64,000 nucleotides of DNA, from positions 1 through 64,000 of the forward strand of contig DRHT01000031.1 of the NCBI GenBank assembly GCA_011053055.1. Direction: 5' to 3'. Of the stretch, positions 33,896 through 42,936 are shown piece by piece. A program made the position numbers and the translations under genes. This DNA is from Halopseudomonas sabulinigri. GTDB taxonomy: Bacteria; Pseudomonadota; Gammaproteobacteria; Pseudomonadales; Pseudomonadaceae. A model generated the notes under the pieces. It worked only from the letters and a program-made list of their open reading frames with translations, was not told the DNA's origin and searched no databases. Positions within the stretch are counted from its first letter, which is position 1. Each line of letters starts with the position of its first letter.

Positions 33896-35089
33896 TTAGA
33901 CGGGCAGTACGCGGCAGAACAGTGCCTTGATATAAGCCGTTTCTGGAATAGCGGGATGCAGTGGATGATCCGCACCCTGATAGCCGCGTTCGGTAATCAC
34001 CAGATTGCGATCCAGATGGCGACTGGCGCCCAGCAGCGCTTCTTTCAACTTGTCTTCTTCCAAGTGCATTGAACAAGAGGCCGATACCAGGATGCCGTCC
34101 TTGTTGAGCAGGCGCATGGCTTGTTCGTTTAAACGGCGATAAGCCGCTTCACCGTTGCGCATGTCCTTGCGCTTCTTGATGAAAGCCGGCGGATCAGCGA
34201 TGACCACGTCAAAGCGCTCACCAGCATTTTTCAGCTCCTTCAGCGCCGTCATCACGTCGCCTTCAACCACCAGCATCTTCTCAGCCACCCCGTTTAATTC
34301 CGCATTGGCCTCAACACGGTCCAACGCTGACGCAGAGCTGTCTACACACATGACTTCACTGGCACCAAACGCTGCAGCCTGCACGCCCCAGCCGCCAATA
34401 TAGCTGTACAGGTCCAGCACACGCTTGCCGGCTACGTAAGGCGCCAGCCGTGCACGGTTATTGCGGTGATCATAGAACCAGCCGGTTTTCTGGCCGTTGC
34501 GAACCGGCGCCTGGAACGCCACGCCGTTTTCTTCCAACGCTACCAGTTCCGGCATAGTGCCGAAGGCATCCTCTACATAAGAAGGCAAATCCTCGAGCTT
34601 GCGCGCGCCACTGTCGTTCTTGAACAGCACTGCTTGCGGCTTGAACACCTGCACCAAGGCAGCAACGATATCGTCACGCACGCGCTCCATACCCGGCGTG
34701 CCAATCTGTACGACGAAGTAATCACCAAAACGATCTACCACCAAACCCGGCAGCAAATCGGACTCACCGTAGACCAAACGATAGAAGGGCTTATCGAACA
34801 GGCGCTCCCGCAGGCTCAGTGCTACCTTGATGCGATGCACCAACAACGACTTATCCAGGATGTGGCTGGTATCGCGGCTGTGCATACGCGCGCAAATCAG
34901 ATTGTTTGGGCTAACGCAGACCAGCCCAAGCGGCTTGCCTGTCGCAGTTTCCAGCTGCACTTCCTGGCCAGCATGCAGCTCGGTCAGTGGTGTCTGGGCG
35001 GTATCCACCTCGTTACTGAAGACCCACAGATGGCCTCCGCGAATGCGTCTGTCCGAATTATGTTTGAGACGCAGGCTTGGCAGTGTCAT
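33896..35089 (-). CDS. rlmI: 23S rRNA m5C1962 methyltransferase
   Basis: 397 residues. An N-terminal PUA domain (about 1-75, IRGGHLWVFSNEV) binds RNA, and a RlmI/RlmK-type central part and a Rossmann methyltransferase domain follow. SAM binding is shown by VLDLYSYIGGWGV and the catalytic region by ADPPAFIKKRKD; the cysteine nucleophile is in SASCSMHL. It methylates C1962 of 23S rRNA, as E. coli RlmI does. It is monocistronic, with its own start ATG at 35089 and a convergent hairpin after its end. Normal length. Confidence 0.92.
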   Translation of the reverse strand: MTLPSLRLKHNSDRRIRGGHLWVFSNEVDTAQTPLTELHAGQEVQLETATGKPLGLVCVSPNNLICARMHSRDTSHILDKSLLVHRIKVALSLRERLFDKPFYRLVYGESDLLPGLVVDRFGDYFVVQIGTPGMERVRDDIVAALVQVFKPQAVLFKNDSGARKLEDLPSYVEDAFGTMPELVALEENGVAFQAPVRNGQKTGWFYDHRNNRARLAPYVAGKRVLDLYSYIGGWGVQAAAFGASEVMCVDSSASALDRVEANAELNGVAEKMLVVEGDVMTALKELKNAGERFDVVIADPPAFIKKRKDMRNGEAAYRRLNEQAMRLLNKDGILVSASCSMHLEEDKLKEALLGASRHLDRNLVITERGYQGADHPLHPAIPETAYIKALFCRVLPV

Positions 35090-35214
35090 GGGGTACTCCC
35101 GGTAAGATTCAGCTGAAAATGTCGCTAGCGGGCAATTATACAGGGTGCCAAGCGCGCTAGTCTCCGGCTAAACTCGACAGTTAGACCCTTGAGACAGTAA
35201 CGGATCGCAAAACC

Positions 35215-36099
35215 ATGACCCCTGACCTTACGGATGAGCAAATAGCCCGCGCCCTACAAGGCATCAGCGTGCCCCCGCAGCCGCAGATCATGGTTGACCT
35301 ACAAATGGAACAGGTCATGCCAGACCCCGACCTCAAGACCATCGCCCGCCTGATCAGCCAAGACCCCGGACTCGCCGGCAGTCTGTTAAAGATAGTTAAC
35401 TCGGCCTTCTTCGGCTTGGCCAACCGGATTACTTCGATCCAGCAGGCAGTCAATCTGCTTGGCGTCAGCCGGGTGATCAATATCGTCAACGCGCAATCCA
35501 TTCGCGGCGAGCTGACCGATGAGAATATCGTCAACCTCAACCGCTTCTGGGATAGCGCGCAAGACGTCGCCATGACCTGCATGACACTAGCGAAGCGCAT
35601 CGGCTGCGTCGAGCCGGATGAAGCCTACGCGCTGGGGCTGTTCCACAATTGCGGCATCCCCTTGATGCTGAGCCGCTTCCCCTACTATATCGAAGTCATG
35701 GAAGACTCTTACGCGCAAGATCAGGCGCGCATTGTTGATGTGGAAAATCAGCGCATGAACACCAATCACGCGGTGATTGGCTACTACACCGCAAAATCCT
35801 GGCTACTGCCTGGCCACCTGTGCGAAGCCATCGCCAGCCACCACAACGCTCAACAGCTGTTTCTAGCCCCTGGCAGCAACGATGCGGTGCAGAAGAACTT
35901 GCTGGCCATCCTTAAAATGGCTGAGCACATCTGTCAGGCTTACCGGGTGCTCGGTAACCAGAAGATCGATCATGAATGGAATGCTGTTGGCACAGCCATT
36001 CTCGAATACGTTGGTCTGTCTGAATACGATTTCGAGAATCTAGAGGCTGTTTGCCAGGAACTGACCGCAACCGGCGAAGGTCGTTACTATCAAGACTGA
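35215..36099 (+). CDS. HDOD-domain signalling protein
   Basis: 294 residues made of a single HDOD domain. The opening PPQPQIMVDLQMEQVMPDPD and the helix pattern around IVNSAFFGLANRITSIQQAVNLLG are diagnostic. The HD catalytic residues are replaced as in all HDOD proteins, so it is probably a regulatory, non-hydrolytic scaffold. Members act in chemotaxis-like, c-di-GMP-related and stress signalling. No partner domain or cognate kinase lies nearby. The ATG at 35215 is in the divergent region upstream of rlmI. The function here is unknown. Confidence 0.85.
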   Translation: MTPDLTDEQIARALQGISVPPQPQIMVDLQMEQVMPDPDLKTIARLISQDPGLAGSLLKIVNSAFFGLANRITSIQQAVNLLGVSRVINIVNAQSIRGELTDENIVNLNRFWDSAQDVAMTCMTLAKRIGCVEPDEAYALGLFHNCGIPLMLSRFPYYIEVMEDSYAQDQARIVDVENQRMNTNHAVIGYYTAKSWLLPGHLCEAIASHHNAQQLFLAPGSNDAVQKNLLAILKMAEHICQAYRVLGNQKIDHEWNAVGTAILEYVGLSEYDFENLEAVCQELTATGEGRYYQD

Positions 36100-36175
36100 C
36101 AATGCCCAAGACTGATTCAACCGCCTGAACGTCCGTTAGCCGTAGTTGAAATCCGCCTATCCACAGGAGCTACCC

Positions 36176-36697
36176 ATGACTACCCCGCTCGTAATCACCG
36201 TAATGTCCGCCGACAAACCCGGCTTGGTAGAAAGCCTAGCGCAAGCCATCAGCCGTCACGGCGGCAATTGGCTGGAAAGCCGCATGGCGCGTATGGCTGG
36301 CCAGTTCGCCGGAATTTTGCGAGTCGATATTGCCAGCGACCAGGTTGAAGCATTGCGGATCGACCTTGATGGCCTGACCCACCTCGGTATCAATGTGCAA
36401 GTGGCTATCAGCGGCTTGGCCGACGCACCAGAGCAACACTCACTGCTGCTCAACCTGGTCGGCAACGACCGGCCGGGCATCATGCATGAGGTATCGCAGG
36501 TGCTGGCGAGTCATGGGGTGAACGTCGAATCGCTGGAGACTGAGTGCGTGCCTGCCCCCATGAGCGCTGACTTGCTGTTCAAAGCAGAAGCTCAGCTTGG
36601 CGTGTATCCGCAAATTGATTTGGATGCCCTGCGCGATGCGCTGGAAAACCTCGCCGACGACCTTATGGTGGAGCTGCAAGAGCTGCCGACGATTTAA
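36176..36697 (+). CDS. GcvR-like double-ACT regulatory protein
   Basis: 173 residues from the ATG at 36176, which has AGGAG six bases ahead. An in-frame TTG at 36146 would give ten extra residues with no ribosome site. Two ACT domains are visible: TVMSADKPGLVESLAQAISR (about 7-26) and LVGNDRPGIMHEVSQVLAS (about 95-113). Such proteins include GcvR, which inhibits GcvA in glycine cleavage control. The gcvTHP operon is in this same window, 18 kb away, but there is no direct link. Amino-acid binding is inferred from the family. Confidence 0.82.
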   Translation: MTTPLVITVMSADKPGLVESLAQAISRHGGNWLESRMARMAGQFAGILRVDIASDQVEALRIDLDGLTHLGINVQVAISGLADAPEQHSLLLNLVGNDRPGIMHEVSQVLASHGVNVESLETECVPAPMSADLLFKAEAQLGVYPQIDLDALRDALENLADDLMVELQELPTI

Positions 36698-36718
36698 ACG
36701 TCTGAACCAGTATTCACA

Positions 36719-36745
36719 GCGGCCTGCAGAGTCACGGCAGGCCGC
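36719..36745. terminator. 9-bp hairpin between convergent genes
   Basis: GCGGCCTGC and GCAGGCCGC pair perfectly around a 9-base loop, between the ends of the ACT-domain gene and the ferritin-like gene. No T tract, so only a candidate bidirectional terminator. Confidence 0.5.
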
Positions 36746-36771
36746 GCCCCGTATAAAGCCACTAATCAACT

Positions 36772-37059
36772 TTAGTGCTTGCCCAGCTTCTTCTCGGTAA
36801 AAAGATACTCACGCAGCTGTTCATCGAAAATAGGATCACGCCGCCGGATCCACTCAATCGTCATAGCTGCGTGTTCTTTTTCTTCGTCCCGGTTGTGAAT
36901 CAGCACTGCTTTCAGCTCTTCGTCTTTGCAGGCGTCTACGCGCTGATTGTACCAATCAACCGCCTCAAGTTCTTCCATCAGCGAGACGACTGCTCGATGC
37001 ATATCGCGGGTCTCATCGCTCAGTTCAGCGACGGGTTCATGGTAGCCTTCATGCGACAT
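36772..37059 (-). CDS. Encapsulin-type ferritin-like protein (EncFtn family)
   Basis: 95 residues. The two-helix sequence closely resembles encapsulated ferritins, with MEELEAVDWYNQRVDA and HNRDEEKEHAAMTIEWIRRR. Residues equivalent to the ferroxidase ligands are present (E30, E60, H63), as are the entry-site acids (E29, E32) and the neighbouring W36 and Y37. In that family the protein assembles as a ring of dimers and oxidises ferrous iron inside an encapsulin nanocompartment. This version ends at KKLGKH without the usual C-terminal encapsulin-docking tail, and no encapsulin shell gene is in the window. A GGAGG ribosome site precedes the ATG. Family assignment is firm; whether it works free in the cytosol is open. 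Confidence 0.85.
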   Translation of the reverse strand: MSHEGYHEPVAELSDETRDMHRAVVSLMEELEAVDWYNQRVDACKDEELKAVLIHNRDEEKEHAAMTIEWIRRRDPIFDEQLREYLFTEKKLGKH

Positions 37060-37108
37060 ATCGATCCCTCCTCAGGGCACTGCATTTAGATTGATGTTCA
37101 CGGGTTAC

Positions 37109-37128
37109 AAAAGCCCATCTGCGTGGGC
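37109..37128 (-). terminator. Intrinsic terminator after trkA
   Basis: On the minus strand GCCCA pairs with TGGGC around a 6-base loop and is followed by a TTTT tract. It lies about 27 bp past the trkA stop. Confidence 0.65.
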
Positions 37129-37154
37129 CTGAAACGCTTAATATAGTAGTGCGA

Positions 37155-38537
37155 TTACAGCAAGAAGGTCAGCCCCACTTGGAATAAACGCTCTACCGCC
37201 GGGACGTCGCGTTGATCCGGCACAAACACGATGACGTGGTCGCCATCTTCAATTTGCGTGCTGTCGTGCGCGATAATCACATCCTCTCCACGCACCACCG
37301 CACCCACCACAGTACCCGGCGGCAGAGCCAGCTCATCCAGCCGGCGCCCCACCACTTGTGAGCTCTGCGCATCACCGTGGGCTACTGCTTCCATGGCTTC
37401 GGCGGCGCCGCGCCGCAGCGAGTGCACAGCCACCACGTCGCCCTTACGTACATGGGTTAGCAGCGCGCCAATGGTTGCCTGTTGCGGGGAAATAGCAATA
37501 TCAATATCTCCGCCCTGCACCAGTTCGGCGTACGCCGGGTTACTGATCAGGCTTATCACCGTGCGTGCGCCCATGCGTTTGGCCAACATGGAAGACATAA
37601 TATTGGCTTCATCGTCATTGGTTACCGCCAAAAACACATCGGTGCTCTCGATGCTTTCTTCGATCAACAGTTCGCGGTCTGAAGCGCTGCCGTGCAGCAC
37701 AGTGGTGCGATGCAGCTGTTGCGACAGCCACTGGCAGCGCTGCAGGTCATGCTCAATCAGCTTGACGCGGTAATCTCCTTCGAGCGCCTGGGCCAACTGC
37801 GCGCCGATGCTACCGCCGCCGGCGATAATGATGCGTTTGTAGCGTTTTTCACGCTGCCGCAGCTCAGTCAGTACGACTCGTATATCCGATTTCGCGGCCA
37901 CAAAGAACAGCTCATCACCTTCCTCGATCACTGTATCGCCTTGCGGCACTATCGAACGATCGCGCCGAAAAATCGCGGCCACGCGAATCTCTACCGAAGG
38001 TAGCAAACCTCGTAGCGATGCAATCTCATGCCCCACCAGCGCACTGCCATGCAACGCCCGGACGGCCACCAGCTGAGCGCGACCGCCAGCAAAATTAATC
38101 ACCTGCAGCGCACCGGGGTAGCGAATAAGCTTCTTCAGGTGCTGAGTAACCAGCGCTTCGGGGTTGATAAGCACATCAATTGGTACTGCCACTTTGGCAA
38201 ACAGCGCTTGGCCTTGCTCCATATAACCGGTTTCACGCACGCGCGCAATTTTGCGCGGCACGTTAAACAACGAATGCGCGACCTGACAGGCAATCATGTT
38301 GATTTCGTCACTGTTGGTGACCGCCACCAGCATATCGGCATCCTCGGCGCCCGCACGCGCCAGCGTAACGGGGTGCGAGCCCGGCGCACACAGTATCTTT
38401 ATGTTTGGGAAGCGCTCTTGCAGCATTTGCAAACGCTGCTTGTCGATATCCACCACAGTGATGTCTTTGGCCTCACCGACCAGATTTTCCACCAGGCTGC
38501 GGCCCACCTGCCCCGCGCCCAGCACTATGATTCGCAT
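37155..38537 (-). CDS. trkA: Trk potassium-uptake NAD-binding protein TrkA
   Basis: 460 residues with two RCK units. Each begins with a nucleotide-binding glycine motif (VLGAGQVGRSL at residue 5 and IAGGGSIGAQL near 235), and each is followed by a TrkA-C domain. TrkA is the cytosolic regulatory ring that gates the TrkH/TrkG channel. The ATG at 38537, with GGAG upstream, is preferred over the TTG at 38540. It follows trkH by 39 bp in one operon and is terminated by the hairpin at 37109-37128. Normal length. Confidence 0.95.
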   Translation of the reverse strand: MRIIVLGAGQVGRSLVENLVGEAKDITVVDIDKQRLQMLQERFPNIKILCAPGSHPVTLARAGAEDADMLVAVTNSDEINMIACQVAHSLFNVPRKIARVRETGYMEQGQALFAKVAVPIDVLINPEALVTQHLKKLIRYPGALQVINFAGGRAQLVAVRALHGSALVGHEIASLRGLLPSVEIRVAAIFRRDRSIVPQGDTVIEEGDELFFVAAKSDIRVVLTELRQREKRYKRIIIAGGGSIGAQLAQALEGDYRVKLIEHDLQRCQWLSQQLHRTTVLHGSASDRELLIEESIESTDVFLAVTNDDEANIMSSMLAKRMGARTVISLISNPAYAELVQGGDIDIAISPQQATIGALLTHVRKGDVVAVHSLRRGAAEAMEAVAHGDAQSSQVVGRRLDELALPPGTVVGAVVRGEDVIIAHDSTQIEDGDHVIVFVPDQRDVPAVERLFQVGLTFLL

Positions 38538-38576
38538 CAACTATCTCCAACAATTTGACTACGCCGCCGAGCCATC

Positions 38577-40025
38577 TCAGCCGCGCCAAAACATAGGGGT
38601 GAAGAGTACCATCAGGGTCAACAGTTCTAGCCGCCCCATTAACATAGCAAGCGACAGCAACCATTTAGCGGCATCCGGCAGACTGGCAAAGTTGCCCGCC
38701 GGCCCAATAATGTCGCCAAGCCCCGGACCAACGTTGGTCAATGCTGTGCTGGCAGCGGTCAAACTCGTCAGCAGGTCGAGTCCCATCATTGCCAACAACA
38801 AGGTCACAAATGCGAGGGTGACAAAAAACAGGAAGGAAAAAGCGATTGCCGAAAGAATAATGTCATCCTGCACCGGCTTGCCATTGTACTGGGTGACAAA
38901 GATACCGTTGGGATGCACTAGTTTGCGAATCTGCGTACGCAAAAACAAATAGCTAAGCTGGAAGCGAAACACTTTCATACCACCGCTAGTGGAGCCCGAG
39001 CAACCACCAATGAAAGTCACCACAAAGAACAGGGCGATACCGAATGTGCCCCACTGAGTGTAATCGTCGGCGGCAAAACCGGTGGTGGTAATCACCGACA
39101 CCAAATTGAAAGCAGCCTTGGTAAAAGCTTCGAACGGCGAGAACAGATTGAGGTTGATCAAATCCACCGTCAGTAGCAGCGTCACCACCAGGATGATGCC
39201 AAGAAAACCCAACACCTGCTGATTCTTAAATAACGCCATCGAAGGCCTGCGTGCAAAAGCAATCAGCAGGGTGAAAGGCAGCGCACTTAGAATCATGAAT
39301 AGGGTTGAGACCCAGAGCACCGGCGCGCCGAAGCGTCCCATGGAACGATCGTCGGTTGCAAAACCACCCGTGGAAACCGTCGCCATCGCGTGATTTATCG
39401 CGTCAAACAGCGTCATGCCGACCAGCCAATAGCTGGTGATACAGGCAACGGTGAGCGACAGATACGTCAGCACCAACAAACGCGCCAACGATTGAATGCG
39501 GGGTATCGACTTATCCGACCAATCGGACGATTCGGTATGGAACAAGCGCATGCCACCAATACGCAGAAACGGCAGGATGGATACTGCCATGCCGATTACA
39601 CCTAGCCCACCCATCCACTGCAGTAGCGAGCGCCAGAGCAGCAGGCTGGGTGCCAGGTGTTCAATATCGCTGAGGACCGTTGAACCTGTCGTAGTAATCC
39701 CAGACACGGCTTCGAAGACCGCATCCACGGCACTCAGTTGAAAGTGACTGAAAAACAACGGCAAGGCGCCCACCAGCGACATCATCACCCAACTGAGACT
39801 GGTCAACAGGTAAAGCTGGCGGGAAATTAGATGGAAACCTACAGAGCGGCAACTGAACACCAGAAACAAACCGCAACCCACGGAAATACCGCAGGAAATC
39901 AAGAAGACTTCCATCTCTGGATCCTGCCGCCACCAGGCAAACACTGCCACGCAGGCCATCAAGCCCGACATGATCAGAATCAAAATGCCACACACAAATA
40001 ATACCGGACGCAAAAACCGGATCAT
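38577..40025 (-). CDS. trkH: Trk potassium transporter membrane subunit TrkH
   Basis: 482 residues with four repeated membrane-pore-membrane units. The selectivity-filter loops are visible as SGITTTGSTVL, TVSTGGFATDD, ITTTGFAADDY and TALTNVGPGLG. It forms the potassium channel gated by TrkA, whose gene follows. A GGGAG ribosome site is seven bases before the ATG at 40025. Complete. The upstream 454 bp to tspO are gene-free and should hold the operon promoter. Confidence 0.95.
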   Translation of the reverse strand: MIRFLRPVLFVCGILILIMSGLMACVAVFAWWRQDPEMEVFLISCGISVGCGLFLVFSCRSVGFHLISRQLYLLTSLSWVMMSLVGALPLFFSHFQLSAVDAVFEAVSGITTTGSTVLSDIEHLAPSLLLWRSLLQWMGGLGVIGMAVSILPFLRIGGMRLFHTESSDWSDKSIPRIQSLARLLVLTYLSLTVACITSYWLVGMTLFDAINHAMATVSTGGFATDDRSMGRFGAPVLWVSTLFMILSALPFTLLIAFARRPSMALFKNQQVLGFLGIILVVTLLLTVDLINLNLFSPFEAFTKAAFNLVSVITTTGFAADDYTQWGTFGIALFFVVTFIGGCSGSTSGGMKVFRFQLSYLFLRTQIRKLVHPNGIFVTQYNGKPVQDDIILSAIAFSFLFFVTLAFVTLLLAMMGLDLLTSLTAASTALTNVGPGLGDIIGPAGNFASLPDAAKWLLSLAMLMGRLELLTLMVLFTPMFWRG

Positions 40026-40479
40026 GCTCAGGCTCCCACCCGCCCAAAATGTTCAGCACATAATACTCAAACACCAACCTGCGCGCCGAGAATCTATATC
40101 GCTCTGATTTTACAGTGAAGCATTAAAACCATGGATTTATCGCTTTAACTCGCCACAATTGACTCGGTTTAGCTTTAGCGACTTTGTTGCATGAGCTGCA
40201 AAGCGTACACAATGACAAGCTTCATAACGAAAAACCCTCTGCCGAGACTGATTTGGGCGATATCCAGTATCGAGGCTCGGCAAAGCCCTGTTACGCGTTG
40301 CGCTAAGCTCCAAACCAGACTATTGAGGCCGGTGCTCAAGCCAGCGAGATCTTTAACCTCGGTGCTCTAAACCAGCATGTTGCTATGGCCACGGAATTTA
40401 TTGGTCCACAGCGGGGTCATTGAAATATGGATTTAAATCTTAAGGACATTTGGCGGCTGAACTCAGCCAAGGACATACG
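40026..40479. other. Gene-free region between trkH and tspO with structured sequence
   Basis: No gene is supported. A nested hairpin is present: TGCCGAG (40240-40246) pairs with CTCGGCA (40276-40282), and within it CGATA (40258-40262) pairs with TATCG (40268-40272). A degenerate 30-bp direct repeat follows, with GGTGCTC at 40331 and again at 40361. The region is more AT-rich than the flanking genes. Divergent promoters for trkH and tspO must lie here, but I cannot assign them. Confidence 0.5.
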
Positions 40480-40923
40480 ATGACTTTTCTTATTTTTCTT
40501 CTGGCCTGCGGCGCCGCGGCGACTACCGGCATCATTTTTAAACCAGGGCAGTGGTACGAAAGCCTCATCAAACCCAACTTCACTCCCCCCAACTGGTTAT
40601 TCCCCGTCGCATGGTCGTTTATTTATCTGCTACTCGCCTGGGTAGGCCATCGCCTCTCGTCAATACCCGGCAGCCAAGTACTTCTGGCGCTTTGGGCGGC
40701 GCAAATTGCCCTTAACACACTATGGACGCCGGTGTTTTTTGGCGCGCAACGTATTTTCGCCGGGATGATTATTATTACGCTGCTGTGGCTGGTAGTCGCG
40801 GCCATGGTGTTAATGGCATTGCGGCTCGACGTAATCAGCGGGCTGTTATTGCTGCCTTACCTCGCATGGCTGTGCGTAGCAGCGGCACTTAATTATTCAA
40901 TCTTGCGCAAGAACCGCTGGTGA
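40480..40923 (+). CDS. tspO: TspO/MBR-family membrane protein
   Basis: 147 residues with five predicted membrane helices. The family's tryptophan- and proline-rich stretch is present: WYESLIKPNFTPPNWLFPVA (about 22-41), then WSFIYLLLAW and LWAAQIALNTLWTP. TspO proteins bind porphyrins and are linked to tetrapyrrole, stress and sterol-like ligands. The ATG at 40480 has AAGGA seven bases upstream; an in-frame TTG at 40450 would prefix ten unlikely residues. The stop codon overlaps the start of the following hydrolase, so the two are coupled, an association worth noting. Confidence 0.9.
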   Translation: MTFLIFLLACGAAATTGIIFKPGQWYESLIKPNFTPPNWLFPVAWSFIYLLLAWVGHRLSSIPGSQVLLALWAAQIALNTLWTPVFFGAQRIFAGMIIITLLWLVVAAMVLMALRLDVISGLLLLPYLAWLCVAAALNYSILRKNRW

Positions 40924-41915
40924 TGCCTGGCAACTCGGCGTCCAAAACACTCTGGTCCGCTAGCAAGCAGGACCTTGAGCAAGTACAGGCCTTTAACAAA
41001 AAATTGGCCTGGTTACCTCGCTTTAAGATGCGCAACCGTTTCACGCCTCGATTGATTCAGGGGCTACTGCGCGTCAGCCAAATAGGCGGCGATCGAAAGT
41101 TGCACAAACAAGGGCTTAGTGTTGAAAACCAGATAATCACTGTGGGCAACGTTTCAGTGCCTGTGCGCATAATCAGACCTAAAGCAGAAACAAAAGGTGT
41201 AGTGCTCGATTTTCACGGGGGTGGCTGGGTGATTGGCAACGCCCAGATGAACGATAAATTCAATATCGCCATGGTGAAGGAGTGCAACGTAACAGTGGTA
41301 TCGGTCGATTATCGGCTTGCCCTTCCAGCTCCGATAGCAGCGCTGATTGAAGATTGTGCCTGCGCCGCCCGCTGGCTATTGCGCGACGACAATAGCGAGT
41401 TTGCTGATTTGCCGGTGGTTGTCGTAGGCGAGTCAGCCGGAGCACATCTCGCCGTAGCGGCATTACTTGAATTAAAGAAATGGCCAGTCTCGTTTGCGCG
41501 ATTAACCGGAGCTTTGCTGTATTACGGTGTGTACAATCTAACGGGAACCCCGAGCGTCCGAGCAGCGCCACCGGAAACTCTGGTGCTGGACGGCCCAGGG
41601 ATTGTGGAAGCGCTGCGCATGCTGACGCCGGATTTGAGCGATGAGCAACGCAGCGCGCCGCCAATGTCGCCCTTGCACGGGGACTTCACCAACTTTCCTC
41701 CCGCGCTCATGTTCGCTGGTGAGCTAGACCCGCTAATAGACGATACGCTCAACCTGGCTGATAGGTGGAGCGCATCCGCAGCCGTTGAGCTAAAAGTACT
41801 GCCGTCATCGCCACACGGACTTATCCATTTCCCGACCAAGCTAGCCGGCGACGTGCTGACACACGCTCGGCATTGGATTACCGCGCGAAACGAGGATTTT
41901 TATCGGAGCAAGTGA
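40920..41915 (+). CDS. Hormone-sensitive-lipase-like esterase
   Basis: 331 residues of the alpha/beta-hydrolase-3 (HSL, lipase family IV) group. The oxyanion-hole motif HGGGWVIGN (about 99-107) and nucleophile GESAGAHLA (about 163) are present. The acid is likely in GELDPLIDD and the histidine in SPHGLIHF. It hydrolyses esters of acyl or lactone substrates in the cytosol; the substrate is unknown. It begins at GTG 40920 or ATG 40923, either way overlapping the tspO stop, so translation is coupled. No signal peptide. Complete. Confidence 0.88.
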   Translation: MMPGNSASKTLWSASKQDLEQVQAFNKKLAWLPRFKMRNRFTPRLIQGLLRVSQIGGDRKLHKQGLSVENQIITVGNVSVPVRIIRPKAETKGVVLDFHGGGWVIGNAQMNDKFNIAMVKECNVTVVSVDYRLALPAPIAALIEDCACAARWLLRDDNSEFADLPVVVVGESAGAHLAVAALLELKKWPVSFARLTGALLYYGVYNLTGTPSVRAAPPETLVLDGPGIVEALRMLTPDLSDEQRSAPPMSPLHGDFTNFPPALMFAGELDPLIDDTLNLADRWSASAAVELKVLPSSPHGLIHFPTKLAGDVLTHARHWITARNEDFYRSK

Positions 41916-42018
41916 TGCCGTTTTTCTCTTACGGAAAGTCATGCGGCGTGGTTAAAGGCTGGCCACTATTCGGACGAAAGCGGCCCCTGCGACCTTTCGC
42001 ATAAAAGCCAAGCCAGCC

Positions 42019-42714
42019 TTACGCGAGCAGCTCGCTAATCAATCGAATCTGCCGGGTGATGTGCTGCACTTTCTCCTCGGGAACCGCATGTCGCGCCCGC
42101 GCAAAGTGAGTCAGGGTCAGCTGCTTATGGCGCAGCATGCGCTGCCATTTGGCGAGAAACGCAGGGGTACGTGCTTTTATTTGCAGCGGCCCGAAGTACA
42201 ACTCCTCTTCGGTGTACAGCATCAGCTCGGTACGCTCGGCGATGATGATCTCGTAATCGAAACGATCTTCATGCAACAACTCCTCGCAGAGAATGCAGTA
42301 ACCGTTATCCATCAGCCATTGACGCAATGGCTGCTCGCCCCCGTTTGGCTGCAAAATCAGCCGTTCATGTCCGCTCAGATGTGCTTTGCCATTCTCGAGA
42401 ATATCGCGAATAGTCTCGCCGCCCATGCCGCAGATGGTGATCGCGGTAACCTGGTCTGCTTCCTTGATCGCCTCAAGGCCATAAGCCAAGCGCACGGTAA
42501 TCGAGCTGCCCAAGTCGTTTTTACGCACTGTACGCCCGGTCGCGTGGAACGGCGTCATAGCCACCTCGCCTGCCACCGCAGCAGCGATAGCCCCTCGCCG
42601 CATCAACGCCACCGGCAGGAAGCCGTGATCTGAGCCGATATCAGCCAGGCGTGCACCCGCTGGCACGTGCGCTGCCACACGCTCCAGGCGCATGGACAAT
42701 GTATTTCCGTTCAA
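42019..42714 (-). CDS. trmK: tRNA (adenine22-N1)-methyltransferase
   Basis: 231 residues. The SAM-binding motif is RLADIGSDHGFLPVALM near residue 20 and the family motif is ITICGMGGETIRDIL near 90; NGGEQPLRQWL follows. TrmK methylates N1 of A22 in tRNA in Bacillus, and this Pseudomonas subgroup is annotated from it. A TTG at 42714, with AAAGGGGAG just upstream, gives an N-terminus MNGNTLSMRLERVA that resembles relatives. A GTG at 42732 and an ATG at 42693 are alternatives. It is monocistronic. The specific tRNA target here is not shown. Confidence 0.85.
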   Translation of the reverse strand: MNGNTLSMRLERVAAHVPAGARLADIGSDHGFLPVALMRRGAIAAAVAGEVAMTPFHATGRTVRKNDLGSSITVRLAYGLEAIKEADQVTAITICGMGGETIRDILENGKAHLSGHERLILQPNGGEQPLRQWLMDNGYCILCEELLHEDRFDYEIIIAERTELMLYTEEELYFGPLQIKARTPAFLAKWQRMLRHKQLTLTHFARARHAVPEEKVQHITRQIRLISELLA

Positions 42715-42936
42715 CTGTTCTCCCCTTTCCACCGCGAACGACCTGAGCAGTTAGTTAGCTCGGGGCGAGACTTTATAGGGCAACGCGGTGCAGTTCAAAT
42801 CCCGCAGCAAAGCGCATACAACGAGCTATATCTAACGCACAGGAGCCGCCCTAACGCGGACCCGGCCCTTAACGACCGGTAACGGTAACGACGGACCCCA
42901 GTTCGGTAAATGAGCGAGTGCTGGCGTTGCTCGAAA

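Noticed and set aside
42780-42820. A tRNA T-arm-like string (GTTCAAATCCCGC)
   Set aside because: The 5' half of the arm does not pair and no acceptor or anticodon stem can be formed around it.
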